From Cyanoderma ruficeps (lineage: Eukaryota; Chordata; Aves; Passeriformes; Timaliidae): DNA of 64,000 bases. Shown here piece by piece: positions 1 through 12,600 of the stretch. Position numbers and translations under genes: made by a program. How positions within the stretch are numbered: the stretch's first letter is position 1; every line of letters starts with the position of its first letter. Where the stretch lies: NCBI GenBank assembly GCA_008694505.1, contig VZDJ01000219.1, forward strand, positions 14,141,058 through 14,205,057, written 5' to 3'. The notes beneath the pieces were generated by a model, which did no database searches, was not told where the DNA came from, and was given only the letters and a program-made list of their open reading frames with translations.

Positions 1-830
1 CACACTCGGGCAGGCACAGTTCTGAGCAGGCTGTGCGTGCCCAGGTGTGCTGGCACTGCCAGGCCAGCCCTGGCAGGGCACAGCATGGGCAGACAGGGCT
101 GTTTCCATGAGGTGGTGTTGAGAGAAGAGGAGGCTCCTTGGGAACAGCCTGTTCCTGCTGTGTCTGCTCCTTGCACGGGGCACAGCCACCAGCTGCCCTT
201 GCCTCGTGCCTGGCAGCACTTGGGAGGTGCTTTAGGGTCTTTGGGGGCTGCAGGGGCTCCCTGGTGGGTGCTGCAGCCCTGAGCTCCCCCTGGAGCTCAG
301 GCAGGACCAGCGTGGACTCTGTAATTTGGAGCCTGGAGAAATGAGCTGAGCGAAGTGTGAACATGCAGCTCTGTAACCTGTGATACACTTTGCTTCTTCC
401 TAAACCCGACACACCTTTGTTTGAAGTGTTCCAGCAGAATGTTGTTTAGCCAGGGCATTATTACCAGTATCTCAGGCTCCTTTTCTCTATCCTGTGATTC
501 AAGGACAGTTTAGGGCAATTTCTTCCATCTTTCCCCCATATCAAAGTTATCCTGGCAAGTTCATGTTTATTGTTTGTGGTTAATGTTTAATATTTCCCAT
601 TACTGGCATCTCATGGTTGATCTTAATTACACCCTTCTAATGTAAGACAAAAGTCAGCGAGCGAGACCATGCTCAGGCTGGGGCTGGGGCTCAGAGCCTG
701 GCACTGGGCACCCCTTTTCCCACTCTGCACCCCCTTTTCCCTCTCAGCATCACTTTTTCCCACCCAGAACCCCCTTTTCCCACCCAGCACATATCAGGCT
801 GTGTTGGGAGGGCGGCTGCTCCACGTGTGC

Positions 831-910
831 CACAGAATCACGGGATCATTTAGGTTGGAAAAGACTTCTGAGGTCATCAGGTGCAACCTTTGAGTCCAAG
901 CTCTGAGTCC
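831..910 (-). mobile_element. CR1 fragment (3' end)
   Basis: CACAGAATCACGGGATCATT then TAGGTTGGAAAAGACTTCTG is the reverse complement of the CR1 3' end, which finishes in ATTCTGTG-type repeats. The right edge is unclear. Confidence 0.7.
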
Positions 911-1856
911 AGGCTGTGTTGGCACAGCATGCCCAGCATGGGCCCCAGCAGCTCCCACGTGCTGCACCCAGAGGGACCAGCAGAAAAGTTGGTTTGGGAG
1001 TAGCTCAGGAGGAAGAAAAGAGCTGCTGTTTGCTTAGTCCAGGCTTTAAATGAGGTTTTGCAGGCTTTAAATGAGGTTTTGCCTCTTGCTGGCCGGGCCG
1101 AATCGTTGAAACGGATTAATAGAAAGTTAAAAAGTAATTAAAAATTAACAAGGGGCAGAGGGCAAAACGCCTGGCAGGACAGCGAGGTGTCTCCTGCTCC
1201 CTGCAGCCTGGGAGGTTCCTGTGTGCCTGTCCCCCAAACCTGGGGAGGGGATGAGGGACCTGCCTGTCCCTGTGCTCACTGTGTGTGCAGGCAGGGTCCC
1301 CTCACCTCCAGGGACCCCTCGCCCTTCCCTGTGGGGCTCTCAGGATATAAATATCGGGGCTGTTAAAGGGTGACGGGGCCAAGGCACAACCCGACACCAC
1401 CTCTCCCTCATTCACGGTGACATTTTGTCAAATGCCACTGGGGAAGGAGGGTTGCTTATCTGCTGGCACACACTCTGGTGACCTTCACAGCTCTGGCCAG
1501 GTGCCTCCTTGGTGTATTTACACTTATTTATAGCTCTGCCCCCCGTTCCCACCTCTGCCCTCCTCCCTGCTGCGGGAGGCTGCCCACCCCACACGTCCCT
1601 CATCGCTCTGGGCTGGGATGGAGCTGGCACATCCTTGGGGATGATGAGGGGCTGGCAGCACCTGGCCCAGGTGCCGATGGCCTGACCCCATGGGGACAGT
1701 GTCCCCAGGCTGGGAGCTGTGGGGACAGCAGGGTTCACCCCTGGGGTTGGTCCCAGTGTGGGTCATGCCCCCAAAGCCTCCTCACTCTGCTTCAGGAAGA
1801 TGCTGGGGGTCTGCAGGCACCCAGCCCTGCCTGCCTAACAGGGGTGAGTGGCTGTG

Positions 1857-2221
1857 CCCAGTGTGACACCAGCCAGTGCCACACCAGCCAGTGCCACATC
1901 AACCAGCCCAGTGTCACACCAGCCCAGTGCCACACCAGCCAGTGTCACATCAACCAGCCCAGTGTCACATCAACCAGTCCAGTGCCACACCAGCCAGTGT
2001 CACGTCAACCAGCCCAGTGTCACCCCAGCCAGTGCCACATCAACCAACCAGTGTCACACCAGCCAGTGTCACACCATCCCAGTGCCACACCAGCCAGCAT
2101 CACATCAACCAGCCAGTGTCACACCAGCCCAGTGCCACACCAACTATTGTCACATCAACCAGCCCAGTGCCACACCAGCCAATGTCACAGCAGCCCAGTG
2201 TCACAGCAGCCCAGTGTCACC
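1857..2221. repeat. Minisatellite in PPARGC1B intron 1
   Basis: About 365 bp built of alternating short units such as CAGTGCCACACCAGC and CAGTGTCACATCAACC, with many small variants. It is open in all three forward frames, which is a repeat artefact rather than coding. Confidence 0.9.
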
Positions 2222-5200
2222 TGCCCGGTGACAGCCCATCCCGGAGCAGCCCCAGTCTCCCTGCAGGGCTGTAATCCCCGTTTGAAGCAGTCTGTGATTA
2301 CGGATTTCCCTGATAAGCCCAGACAACTCTCTGCAAACTCCTGCCCAAGGATTTTCTTTCCTTTTTCGAGTCCGGCCCGGGCGAGGGTGAGGAGGGAGAA
2401 GCTGCCCGTGGGGCCGGTGGGAGCAGCACTCGGTGTTCTCGGCATTTCTCACCTCCTGCTGCTTTGGGTCCCAGCCTGAACGGCTCTGGCTGATTTGGGG
2501 CAGTGCCTGCAGCACGTGTGGATGTATATTTATCCCTTAACGCCTCGGGTCGGCTCCTGGCAGTGCAGGGAGGAGCTGAGTCACCATTTGCTCCCCAGCG
2601 AGGAGCGGGGCTGCCTGTTCCTGGCTGTTCCCTTTGGCCTCTCCGAGGTGCTGCCTCTTCCCTTCCTTGTCCCCATGCAGCAGGGTGGCACGTGAGTGAC
2701 AGGGCCGTGGCAGGGCAGGAGGAGGCTCCTGGAAGGTGCTGCCCCGCCGGCACCTCAGAGGCTGCCCCTGTGCAGCTGACTAAGCACAGGCTCCGCTCCC
2801 TGTGCCATCACCCCCCGTGCCCGCAGCCCACGCCAAAATTCTTGGCCACGACTTCAAGGGGTTGGAGCCAGGTCTTCTGCAGATAAGGGTAATTTCTACC
2901 TGTGCTTTTGTTGGAGGCAGACAGAGGAGAGCACCTGCAGGTCTCTCTGTCACGGTCACTGCGCCGTGCCCGGCTCCCTGAGGCAGTTCAGCGGAGCAGA
3001 CAATGAGCTGAGCCCCTGCCCTGGTTCAGGTCGCTATTCCCTGGCAGCAGGGCTGTTCCTGCTCTCCCTGGGCTCATGGACACAGCTGTCCCCAGGAGTC
3101 TGACCTCAGCCAGCCTCTCCAGCCCTGCTGACTGCGGGGGTTTAGTTTGGGGAGCCCAAGTTGACACTGGAAAAGAGGAAAACATTTCCTGTCTCGTTAA
3201 TCCGGTGTTTGAGTTAGAGTTGGGTTTGGGGAGGAGTCTCGTGTCTCTTCAGAGATAAGACCTCACATGCCAGAGTCCACACTGCTCCAAACCAGAAGAA
3301 ATGAAAGGGACAGCAGTGTCCCACCTGCTGTCCCCAGGGTGTTGGGAGCCAGCACTGAGCTGGGACATCCTTGGATGTGGTGCTGGTCCAGCCCAGGACA
3401 CGTCCCCAGAGCTTCTGGGGACACCAGAGACCCGCAGTGAACACCCTCACATGGGGCAGGGAGATGGATCTGACCCCTGTGCCAGCTCCTGGTCCTGCCT
3501 CTCCTTGCCACAGCCCTGGGAAGGACAGACTGGGGACATTGCAAAGGGACGGGGAGAGGGAGCACTGCTTGCAGCCCCAGAGCACCCAGGAGCTCCTCCA
3601 CTGCCTGGAGACAAAGGGATGCTGAGCAAGGAGACAGCCCGAGCTCTGCTGCCTGCAGCAGGGACTCATCAGACACTGCCAGCAGCTCTCTGGTCGCAGC
3701 CTGGCTGCAGCACACCCGGGCCAGGTGTCTGGGCTGGAGGATGCCTCCGAATTTCTGAGCATGTCTCCATGGGTGTTTGCTGGCTGCACACCAAGAACCC
3801 ATGGCTGATCTTCCTACAAAGTCCCGAGTAAAATTAGAACGAAAGTTCACTCCTCTCCCAAGGCAGCAGGAAGTGCAAAGGGTGGGAAAAAGGGAGAGTG
3901 AGAGCAGAGGAGGTCCCGTGCCCACAGGCAGCCTCCCCATGGCTGCTGCCAGCCCCGAGCTGGGCAGGGGGCTGGGCCCTTCCCCACCCCATGACCAGCC
4001 CAGGGGGGCTCTCAGGGCTGCTCAGGGCCGTGGGTTCTGAGCTGGGAGTGATGGGTTCTCTCCGGAGCCTTGTGGCTGGGTGGGTAAATGCCACTGCCTA
4101 GCAGAGATGCCCATCCAGGTGACAATATGGGTGACCTCACTAAGCAAAAGCTGTCCCCGTGCTTTTCCAGGAGGAGGAGGAGGCTCAACACCAACAGAGC
4201 TGAGTTTTGGGCATTCCTTGTGGTGGGCAGGGAGCTGGGAGCATCCCCAGCGTGGCAGTGGTGGGGCAGTCCTGCCCCGGAGTGCCCAGAGAGGGCAGCT
4301 CAGCAGCATTAGATTGCAGGAGTTTATTTTTACCCAGCTCTGTTGCCAATGGGGACATGTCACATCTGTGGAGTTGATCAAAAGACATCCCGAGCACTGG
4401 TGTCAGCTGCTCCTTGTGATCTCAGCACCAGGATCTTTTCCCTTGTGGCATATCAAAAGGAGCAGGAGAATTTGGCTGCTCTGCTATTTTTAATTGCACG
4501 CACACACGCACACACAGACACACGTATATCTATGTATGTATGGCTTGGCTAAAAATAAAAGCCTTTGCCTGTGTTCCCATGGGAAGACTTGGGGAGAAGG
4601 GGGAGACAAAGTTGTCACAAGACTTTTTTTCTGGAGCAGGAGCTAGAGCAGGGACAGGAAGGCAGGGACGAGCCGCAGCAGGTAAGGGACACATCTGAAA
4701 GGCCAAAGGACATCTGATCCCAGAGCAGTCCCTGAGCAGAGGGGACAACAAGGGGAAGGGCAGCATCTGTGTCCCCCAGAGCTGGCAGTGGGGACTCCTG
4801 ACCTGCTGCATGTGCTCTGACACCTGGGAACAAAGGCTTTTCCAGGGCAGGTTAGGAAATCCCCATCCCTGGGGACCCAGTGAGGAGCAGCAGCTCCCAG
4901 AGCCCCTCGGGGGTGCCCGGTACACTTTGTGGCACCACACTTGTGTTTACCTGATACACATCCCTCCAGCAAAAAGGGGAAAGGAGGGTGCTGGGAGAGC
5001 ATCCCCCAGAGTGGGGGCAGCTCCCAGAGCTTTGTCTGGGGCAGCATCAGCAGCTCCTGCATCTCCCAGCCCCACTGCAGCCCCTGGGCATGGCTGGGAC
5101 GTGGCACTGGCCATAAAACCACTGTCCCCTGCCCTTGCTGTGCCTTCCGAGGTGCTCTCGGTCTTTTCCACCTCCCCTGGGAGCAGGTGAAGGATGCAAA

Positions 5201-6449
5201 ATGGGAGTGTGTGTGCAGGGGAGTGTCCTTTGGAGTGTCCTGGATGTGGTGGGGAGCGTGGCAGACAGGCTCATCAGCCTGGGGCAACACAGTCAGTAAT
5301 CCCAGATTATCCCAATTTGAGAAACAAAAAAATGCTGAAGAGAAAGAGAGAAAAGCTGCCTTTTCCATTCCTGCAGCTGGGTTTGAAATCCCTTTTCCCT
5401 TCCCACTGAGTGACGGAGGAGACCCAGGGTGCTTCAGGAGGAGGGGCCCCGCGCTCCCCTGCAGCCTCCCTCACATGCTCAGATGTTTGCCTGCTCCAAA
5501 ATCCATTTGCTCTGTAAATAAACTTGCTTCCCTCCCTGCCAGAAACCTCCCCTTGGGCAGCCAGTGCTGGGAGGAGTCGCAGCAGACCTTTCCCCTCTGT
5601 TTTAGCCTGGACACCGAGGCACAGCCAGGCACGGCCCGAATGCCAGGGCAGGCAGTGGGTGCTGGTGCCAGCCCGGCTCCCTGGGGTGCTGGGTGCAGCC
5701 GTGGGGTTTTGTGGCTGGAAGCCAGGCCCGAGTGGGGCAGGTGCCAGCTCCTTTCTGTGGTTAAATGGAGATTTTTAGCTCAGTTCCTGCAGCTCACATC
5801 CCCCCCTCGGATGTGACATCCATTCGTTTCCACGCTGCTCTTCTCATCCTGCAGGGAGCAGGGCCTGGGTTGCCTCGGTCGTACTTTGGGATGTGCAGCT
5901 TCCCCAGAGGGATGTCCTGAGAGGGACAGGGCCCTGTGCTGGGGACAGGCTGAGCTCCAGGTGTGAGGCTGGCCCTGTGTGCTGCTGTCCCAGGTGTCCT
6001 GTGCTGATCCCTCGGCCACCTGCATAACCTGGAGGTCACTTTTAGGGCACCAAGGGCAGGAACTGCCCCTAAGAGCCCCGGGGGTGGCTGTGCTATGCCC
6101 TGACCATCTCTGTGGGAGAGACCAGGCTCTTCCCATGGAGCTCCTGCTGCTCCAGCCTCTGCCACAGCTGGGACACCAGAGAGGGTTTGGTGGCAGCTCT
6201 GGGGCTGCTCACAGTGGCCAGGGCCAGGCTGTGCAGATCGATGGGGTGAAAAGGTGCCCACCACACCCTGCCAGCACCGTGTCACTGCTCCCGGAGAAGT
6301 GGTGACAGGGGCTGGAGCGGGGCTGGGATCACCCTGGGATGGGTGCCCCCCCGGGGCTGGGATCACTGGCTGTCCCCGTGGGGGGACGCTGCTGTCTTTG
6401 CTGCCTGCGCCGGTGTGCTCAGCCCGTTTCTCTCCTTTCCCGTGTGCAG

Positions 6450-6623
6450 TATGAGGTGTCTGGAGAGGAGCACCTCTACTCCGACTTCCCCGAGATCGAT
6501 CTGTCCCAGCTGGACGCCGGAGACCTGGACTCTGCCGGCTGCTTCAGCGAGCTGCAGTGGGGCGGGGAGCACTCGGAGACAGACTCCAGCCAGTACAGCA
6601 CCGACGACTCCGAGCTCTTCCAG
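6450..6623 (+). CDS. PPARGC1B: PPARGC1B exon 2
   Basis: 58 codons, phase 0 at both ends (acceptor GTGCAG, donor GTACCC). Encodes part of the acidic N-terminal activation region: [13 protein letters not shown], then FSELQW and a stretch rich in Ser, Asp and Glu ending DDSELFQ. These blocks match mammalian PGC-1beta closely. Confidence 0.95.
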
Positions 6624-9600
6624 GTACCCCCATCCCCCCCAGCACGGAGGCAGGGGGAGAAGGAGAAGGAAGGTGGGAGGAGGGAACACACACGACTATT
6701 AATATCTCCTCCCCAGCTGATTAGTGCTCCATTAATTTGTGCACCGGCTCTAAATGGGGCAAGCGGAGTAGGGCTAATGAGGAGGAGGAGGAGGCTGCTG
6801 AGCCAGCCCTCCTGTGCTGGATTATTCACAGGGAATTGCAGCGTGTCCTGTTCCATTCCCGGAATGCCAGGGCGGCAGTGCGGGGGTCTCAGCACCGGGA
6901 GAATTCCCTTCCCAGGAGCACAGAGCAGCCCCTGCCTCTGTTTTGGGAAAACAAAACAGGCTCTGGCAGCCCCCTCTGTGTGGGGCTTTGGCAAAGGGGC
7001 TGGTTCCTCTCCTGGGCTCCGGGCTGGACCCATGGCTGTGGCAGCGTGGTGCAAAGCTGGGGCAGGGCTGCCCCGTGTCCCTCTGCTCCTGTCCCTGTTC
7101 CGTCTCCTGCAGCAGCTGTGAGGACAGGGCAGGGCTGTGGGCACAGCACAGGCAGGTTGGAAGCAGGGAGATGCAGAGGGGACTGGGCACAGAGCAGGCT
7201 GGGCAGCCCCCTCACCCCGCCCAAAGCTCCTGCCGTGCCCTGGGTGTGCCTGTCCTTGGGGCTGGGGGTCTCTGTGCCCACCCAGCCCTTCACCCCCTTG
7301 CACAAGGAGGTTGTGAGCCACTGGTACCAGCTAATCACCAACCCTGGATTACATTTTTGGGAGGAGGAGGATTTCTATTTAAACAAGGAGATTAAAAAAA
7401 ACCAAAAAAAACCAAAAAAAACACCACCTCAATATTTTCTAACCTGCCCATAATAACAACCCTCTGGCTTTTATGCTGGGCTGATGCTGTGCTTGAAAAT
7501 GGTCCAGTCCAGCTGAGGGACCTTCATCACGAGATGCATATTTTCCATGAACTTCCTGGGGAAAAGATAAACAGAAAAGAAATGCAAAAGCCAGGCCGAT
7601 GAGGAGCAGTGGACTATGATGAAATGTATCCCACTGAACTTGTGTGCACAGCAATCTCGTGCCAATAACAGGAGGAAAAGAAACGGAGCCAAAAATGGAG
7701 CATCCTGCTGCCTTTCCCTGGAGCCTGCTCTAGCAACTGCGAGCAAGGTTAGGGCATGGAACAAAAGATGTTTAATTTTCAAACAAGAGGAGAGAAACAC
7801 AGGAGGCTGTGTGCAGGCAGCAGTCCTGCCTGCGAGCCTGACTTTACCCCCGTGCTAATTTTATCGCTGATGGTAGCCTGCTCCTCGTTGGACATGGTTT
7901 ACATTCAGATTATGATGGAGGAGGACCAAAAAGAAGGAGCTCCTGGCTCACTCCAGCCATTCCTCAGCTTCTGCATCCTCTTCTGGGCTTCAGCAGTGTA
8001 TTGCCAGACTGGAAGGGAGCTCGTGGGGCTGGGAGGGCACTGGGAAGGCTGGAGGTGCATCAGCCAAAGCCCAGATGAAAAGAGGGACCCAAGTCAAGCT
8101 GGAGCAGGGGGCAATGGGGAGGCAGGAGCAACCCCTGGCCCTGCCAGGCCCAGGGTGGGATGGGCCTGGCACTACAGCTCCCCTGACCCAGTTTTTGGGT
8201 GAACAGCATGATCTGAGGACACTGGTGGGAGATTTGGGAGTGACTGGGGCTGTGCTCTGGGACAGGGTCTCTCACAGAGCACTGGCTGTGCCAGCTTTAA
8301 GTGTGAGGGCTGAGAGCCCTGAGGAGCTGGAGGTGCCTGTGTTTGGGGGCTTTTAGTGAGCACAAAGCTCAGAGTGGTTGTCACAAGCTGTGCCCTCCTG
8401 GGGGGGAGGTTGTTGCTTCCCCTGTGCCCTCCTGGCAGGCTGTGCCCTCTCGCCCACGGGGCAGCCCTGGCTGAACTCACAGCTCCTGCACCTGCAGCCC
8501 AGAGTCAGGAGGGTTTGGGCCAGGAGCTTTTTCCTCACAGATCCTTCATCTGCTGCTGTTTGCCTCGTGGTGGGGTGGAGGGACTGTGGGGAGTGAAGAT
8601 GCTCTGATTCATTCTCCTGCTGGGGTGCAGGTGGACAGACTGATGCTCCTTTTCTGGGTCTCTCCTCATCCCATCCTCGTGCTGTGCCGGGGAAAAGCCC
8701 TCACAGGGGAAGTGTGGGAGCTGGTGTGGCTCTGCTGGTCCCTGTCCCCTCTCCAGCACCGCGGGGACCCTCTGCCCAGCCTAACACCCCCTTTCTTCTC
8801 TTGCCTGCTCCTTTCAGATAATAGACAGCGAGAACGAAGCGCTGCTGGCAGCCCTCACCGAGACTTTGGATGATATACAGGGAGATGACATGGGCCTGGC
8901 TGCCTTCAGAACTATGGAAGAGGGGGACACGCTCAACTCTGCCACCACCTCACCTGCCCCTTCCCCCAAACCCACCGCCCTGGTCACGGGGGGGCCGCCC
9001 CCGGCCCCCGAGGGTGATGAGCTGTCTCTAGTAAGAACCCACTTCCTACTGTTTAAGGTGGATTTGGATGAGCCCCAGATAAGCCGGCTGCATGGGTATG
9101 ATAGGAAGCCAAGGTCTGAATTTTTTCATTCTAGGCTTAAAACTCTCTTTAACCGTCAATACCAAAGCATATACTTGTATTGTATACGTATACATGTTCT
9201 GCATCATTGCTGTCACTTCCATCACCATCCTCACGGGAACGAGCTGTGTGTATACAAACCTATCTCTGGGTGGGGTGGGGGCGGGTTGGCAGAGGGCTGG
9301 GGGCTGCTTTGGCACACCCACACCTGCTTTTAGTCCCACCTGCAGGTGTGGGGCTGCCCGGGGCTCTCCCTGGCTCACCCCAGCCCCGTGCCCATGGGCA
9401 GTGGTGGCTGTTCCCCCTGGCTCTGCCCCGGGCTGAGCTCCCTGCTGTCACGAGAGGTGCCAGCCCCTGCCCTCGGCTTTCAGTGGGAGGGTTTGACCCT
9501 CCCTGTGCCTTCCACCGAACCCCCTCAGGGGCTGTGTGGCCTCCAGTCCCTCCAGATTTGGTGGCTGGAGCATCCCAGTCGGTTCCCTGCAATGCTGGGG

Positions 9601-12600
9601 CTCCAGCCCCGCTCCCCTTCCTGGCCAGGATGAACTGGGAGCGTTTCCTGCCATCCCTGGGAGGTTCCCTGGCGCTGGACCCCCGGGCTGCTCCCTCCTG
9701 TGCCTCACAGTCCTCCCCAGAGCCCCCAGCCCGGCCCCGGGGTGTCCCCAAAAACCCAGCGAAAGGGGAGGAGTGACATCCAGTGGTGACAGCGTGCATT
9801 TCCACCGCCCACGCCCCGCAGGGGTATATATCACACATGACCTGTATGTGTATATATAGGATGTATACGTTGCAGGGGCGGGGGGGGAAAGGGTGCTGGG
9901 CGCTTCCACCAACAGGAGCCTCACTCCTAAAGCTGCTGGTGCCCCGGCTGGCATTTCCTGGCAGACCCTGACCCGGGCACCCCTTTTCTATCACTCCCTG
10001 ACCCCCCCAGGGCTCCGTGCCCCCTGGGAGCCCCAGATGTGTCTCTCCTGCAGTCCCCGGTGCCTACGCAGTCGTCTTGCTGTTGAGCTGTTGTTGCCTC
10101 CGGTTGTTAGCGCCACACGGGCACAATCTCAAAATGTTGTTGCTGGGTGTGGGGTCTGGGGTTTGTTTTTTTTTTCCCCTCCCCCTGACCAAACTCGGGG
10201 TTGAGGAGAAGGGAAACGTTGTGCTGACCGTGGTGTCAGTGGTGGCACTGCGGGTGGCCTGGGGAAAACCCCACTCCAGTGCCCCTGGGCTTGACATGGC
10301 GCTGGGGGAGATCCTCGACATCCCACAGGGATTTGCATCCGCAAAACTGCCTTGAAAGCTCGTTAATGAGTCGAGGCCCTCTCTGGGTGTTTTGGCTAAA
10401 TGAGCCTTTCGAGCTGTCCAAACCCATCGCTCACACCGCTGTAAAGCCTCTGTCACCTCAGGGCAGAATTGGTGGAGTGAGAAGTTGGGATGCCACGGCA
10501 GGTCGCGTGTGTCTGACACCAGTGGGGTTGTCCCTGGGAAGGAAATTCCCTCCTGTCCTCACTGCCCCAGCCTACCTGGGGGTCCCTGGGCTGAATGCTG
10601 TGGGGACAGCCCTGACCCCCACAGGGCTGCACAGCCAGGCACCTGCCCCACAGCACGAGGAGGTGGGAAATCCTGACCCTAACCCTCCCTGCCTGATACT
10701 TTTTTGCCCCATTTTTGAGTCGGATGCTCGGTGCTGGATGTGCTCACACACGAGCCAAGGGGCTGTGGCTCCCTGGGTGTTTTCTCCTGCCCTCGCTGCG
10801 ATGCCCACTCCTTTTCTTGCCCCTTCTCTTTGCAGCTGAAGAAGCTGCTCCTGTCTCCGTCCCCTCCGAGCTGCGAGGCCCAGCGGGACGGGAGCGCCCG
10901 GCGCCCGGGGACCCCAAAGTCCCGGCCAGCACGGCCCTGCACAAAGGTACTGCCCCCAGCCCCTGCAGCACCCGCCTCCTGGGAGCTGTCCCAAAGGATG
11001 GGGAGCCTCTGGGCTGGACAAGGGGTTGGGGACAGGCAGGGACTGTCACCTGCAGTGCTCCCATCCCTGTCTGGGCTCTGCGAAACTTTAGACTTTGTGC
11101 TGTGCAAAGAAGCATTTGGATCTCACTCGAACCCAAGGGGGTTTGGTCTCTCCCAGCTTCCCTGGGCACCCGTTTGTGAAATGAAAGCCCCCTGTGCTCC
11201 CTGGGCACCCCCTTGGCCCTCTCCCTGCTGACTCTCAGCCCAAGCCAAGGCCTTTGGCCAGGAGTCACTGCCTGTCATCCCGCAGAGCCCACCCCAACAC
11301 TTCAGCTGAGCTGAAACCTGGCAGAAGGTGCCATCAGAGACCTTCCTGCTTTGCTAATGGCAATTGTGCGGTGCATTAGGCCTGGCAAATTAGATTGTCT
11401 GGGAAGAGCAGCAGATCCCTCCTGGGGAGAAGGAGCATCACTGTGTGCAGGAGGGGCAGCACTCAGGGGACAGGGCTGACCCCAGCGAGGTCGGGGTGCT
11501 GGTGAGCCAGAACTGGGAGGTTTGAGGGTGTGGGGTGGCTCTGTCAGCCTCCCCCCAGGGTGGTGGCAGTGGGACTCAGGGCTGACATTCTCCTCTCTCC
11601 TCTCGGAAGGTGGAGGGTCCCCGGGACAGGAGGGCGAGCGTCCCGCAGGCACAGAGCCGCAGCTGCACGGAGTTGCACCGGCACCTCACCTCCAGCACGT
11701 CCTGCTCCCAGACCAAAGCCCCCCAGGCACCCGAGGAGTGCCCCGGCAGCGCCCACCACCCTTCCCCGGGCGACTGCGCCCACCACGAGGACGACAGCGA
11801 CTCCAGCGAGGACTCGCTGAGCTCCGGCGAGTCGGTGGCCGCCCTGTCCTCGGCGGAGGACGGCACGGGCGGCCAGTTCTCCTGCGAGGGGGAGCTGCAC
11901 TCGGTGGTGGAGCTGATCCGCTACATGCACACCTACTGCCTGCCCCCCCGCAAGCTGCCGGCCCGCGACCCCGCCGACACCAAACCCCAGCCCTGCAGCC
12001 CCTTCAAGAGGGCCAAACCGGACTGTGCCCCCGCGCCAGGCAGCGCCCAGAGCCGGCCGGGCTGCGCCTGGCAGGCGGCAGGAGGCTGCAAGAAACCCGG
12101 AGCGTCCTTCTCCATCCTGAAGGAGCTGCTGGCACGGGACCTGCTGTGTGATGTCAGCAAGCCGTACCGCCTGGGCAAGCCCGTGTACGCGGCCCTGGCG
12201 CGGCCGCCCGGCTCCTGCTCCCCCGTGCCGCCCGACGGGGAGGACGCCGGGGGGACTTGCACATCCAGAGTGAAAACGGCAGCGGAGAAGGGCGAGCCCC
12301 GGCAGAGCCCCGAGGCGGAGGCGCCGCGGGAGCTGGGTGGCCTTGAGGACGATGCTGGGAAGCAGGAGGGGGGCGCGGGGAAGGCGGCCCGCAGGCAGGA
12401 CAGCGCAGTTTACGCCGTGCGCCGCTCCAAGAGACTCAACCCCGAGCTCGGGCATTGGATCTCGTTCCTTGATGAGCCCCACCGCGAGTCCTCCGTGCCC
12501 CTGGGCTGCAGGGAGGCCGCGCCGTGCCCGGGGCTGGAGGGCTTCTCTGCCGAAGAGCCGGCGGCCGAAGTGGAGGTGGGGGGCACAGCCCCGTCAGCAG

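Larger units (their letters stand above)
1..6449 (+). other. PPARGC1B: PPARGC1B intron 1 (3' part)
   Basis: No coding exon is supported here. The conserved first exon of PGC-1beta is not found, so this should be the end of the large first intron, closed by the acceptor AG at 6448-6449. It holds a CR1 fragment (from about 831), a minisatellite (1857-2221) and a small CA/TATG microsatellite (4500-4540). Open frames on both strands are short, GC-driven and repetitive. A TATAAATAT string at 1345 has nothing around it that supports a promoter. Confidence 0.75.

Noticed and set aside
1345..1353. TATAAATAT as a TATA box of an alternative PPARGC1B promoter
   Set aside because: An isolated string; no initiator, CpG block or exon with a donor follows that joins in frame to exon 2.
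1478..2479. 333-codon forward frame through the intron 1 minisatellite
   Set aside because: The frame is open only because the repeat unit has no stop codon in any forward frame; the flanks are unremarkable.
1..6449. miR-378 expected in PPARGC1B intron 1
   Set aside because: I looked for the mature sequence and its star arm and found no match; it probably lies further upstream in the part of intron 1 outside the window.
11544..12482. 312-codon open frame on the minus strand over PPARGC1B exon 5
   Set aside because: It is produced by the GC-rich codon usage of the exon; no motif and no splice context.
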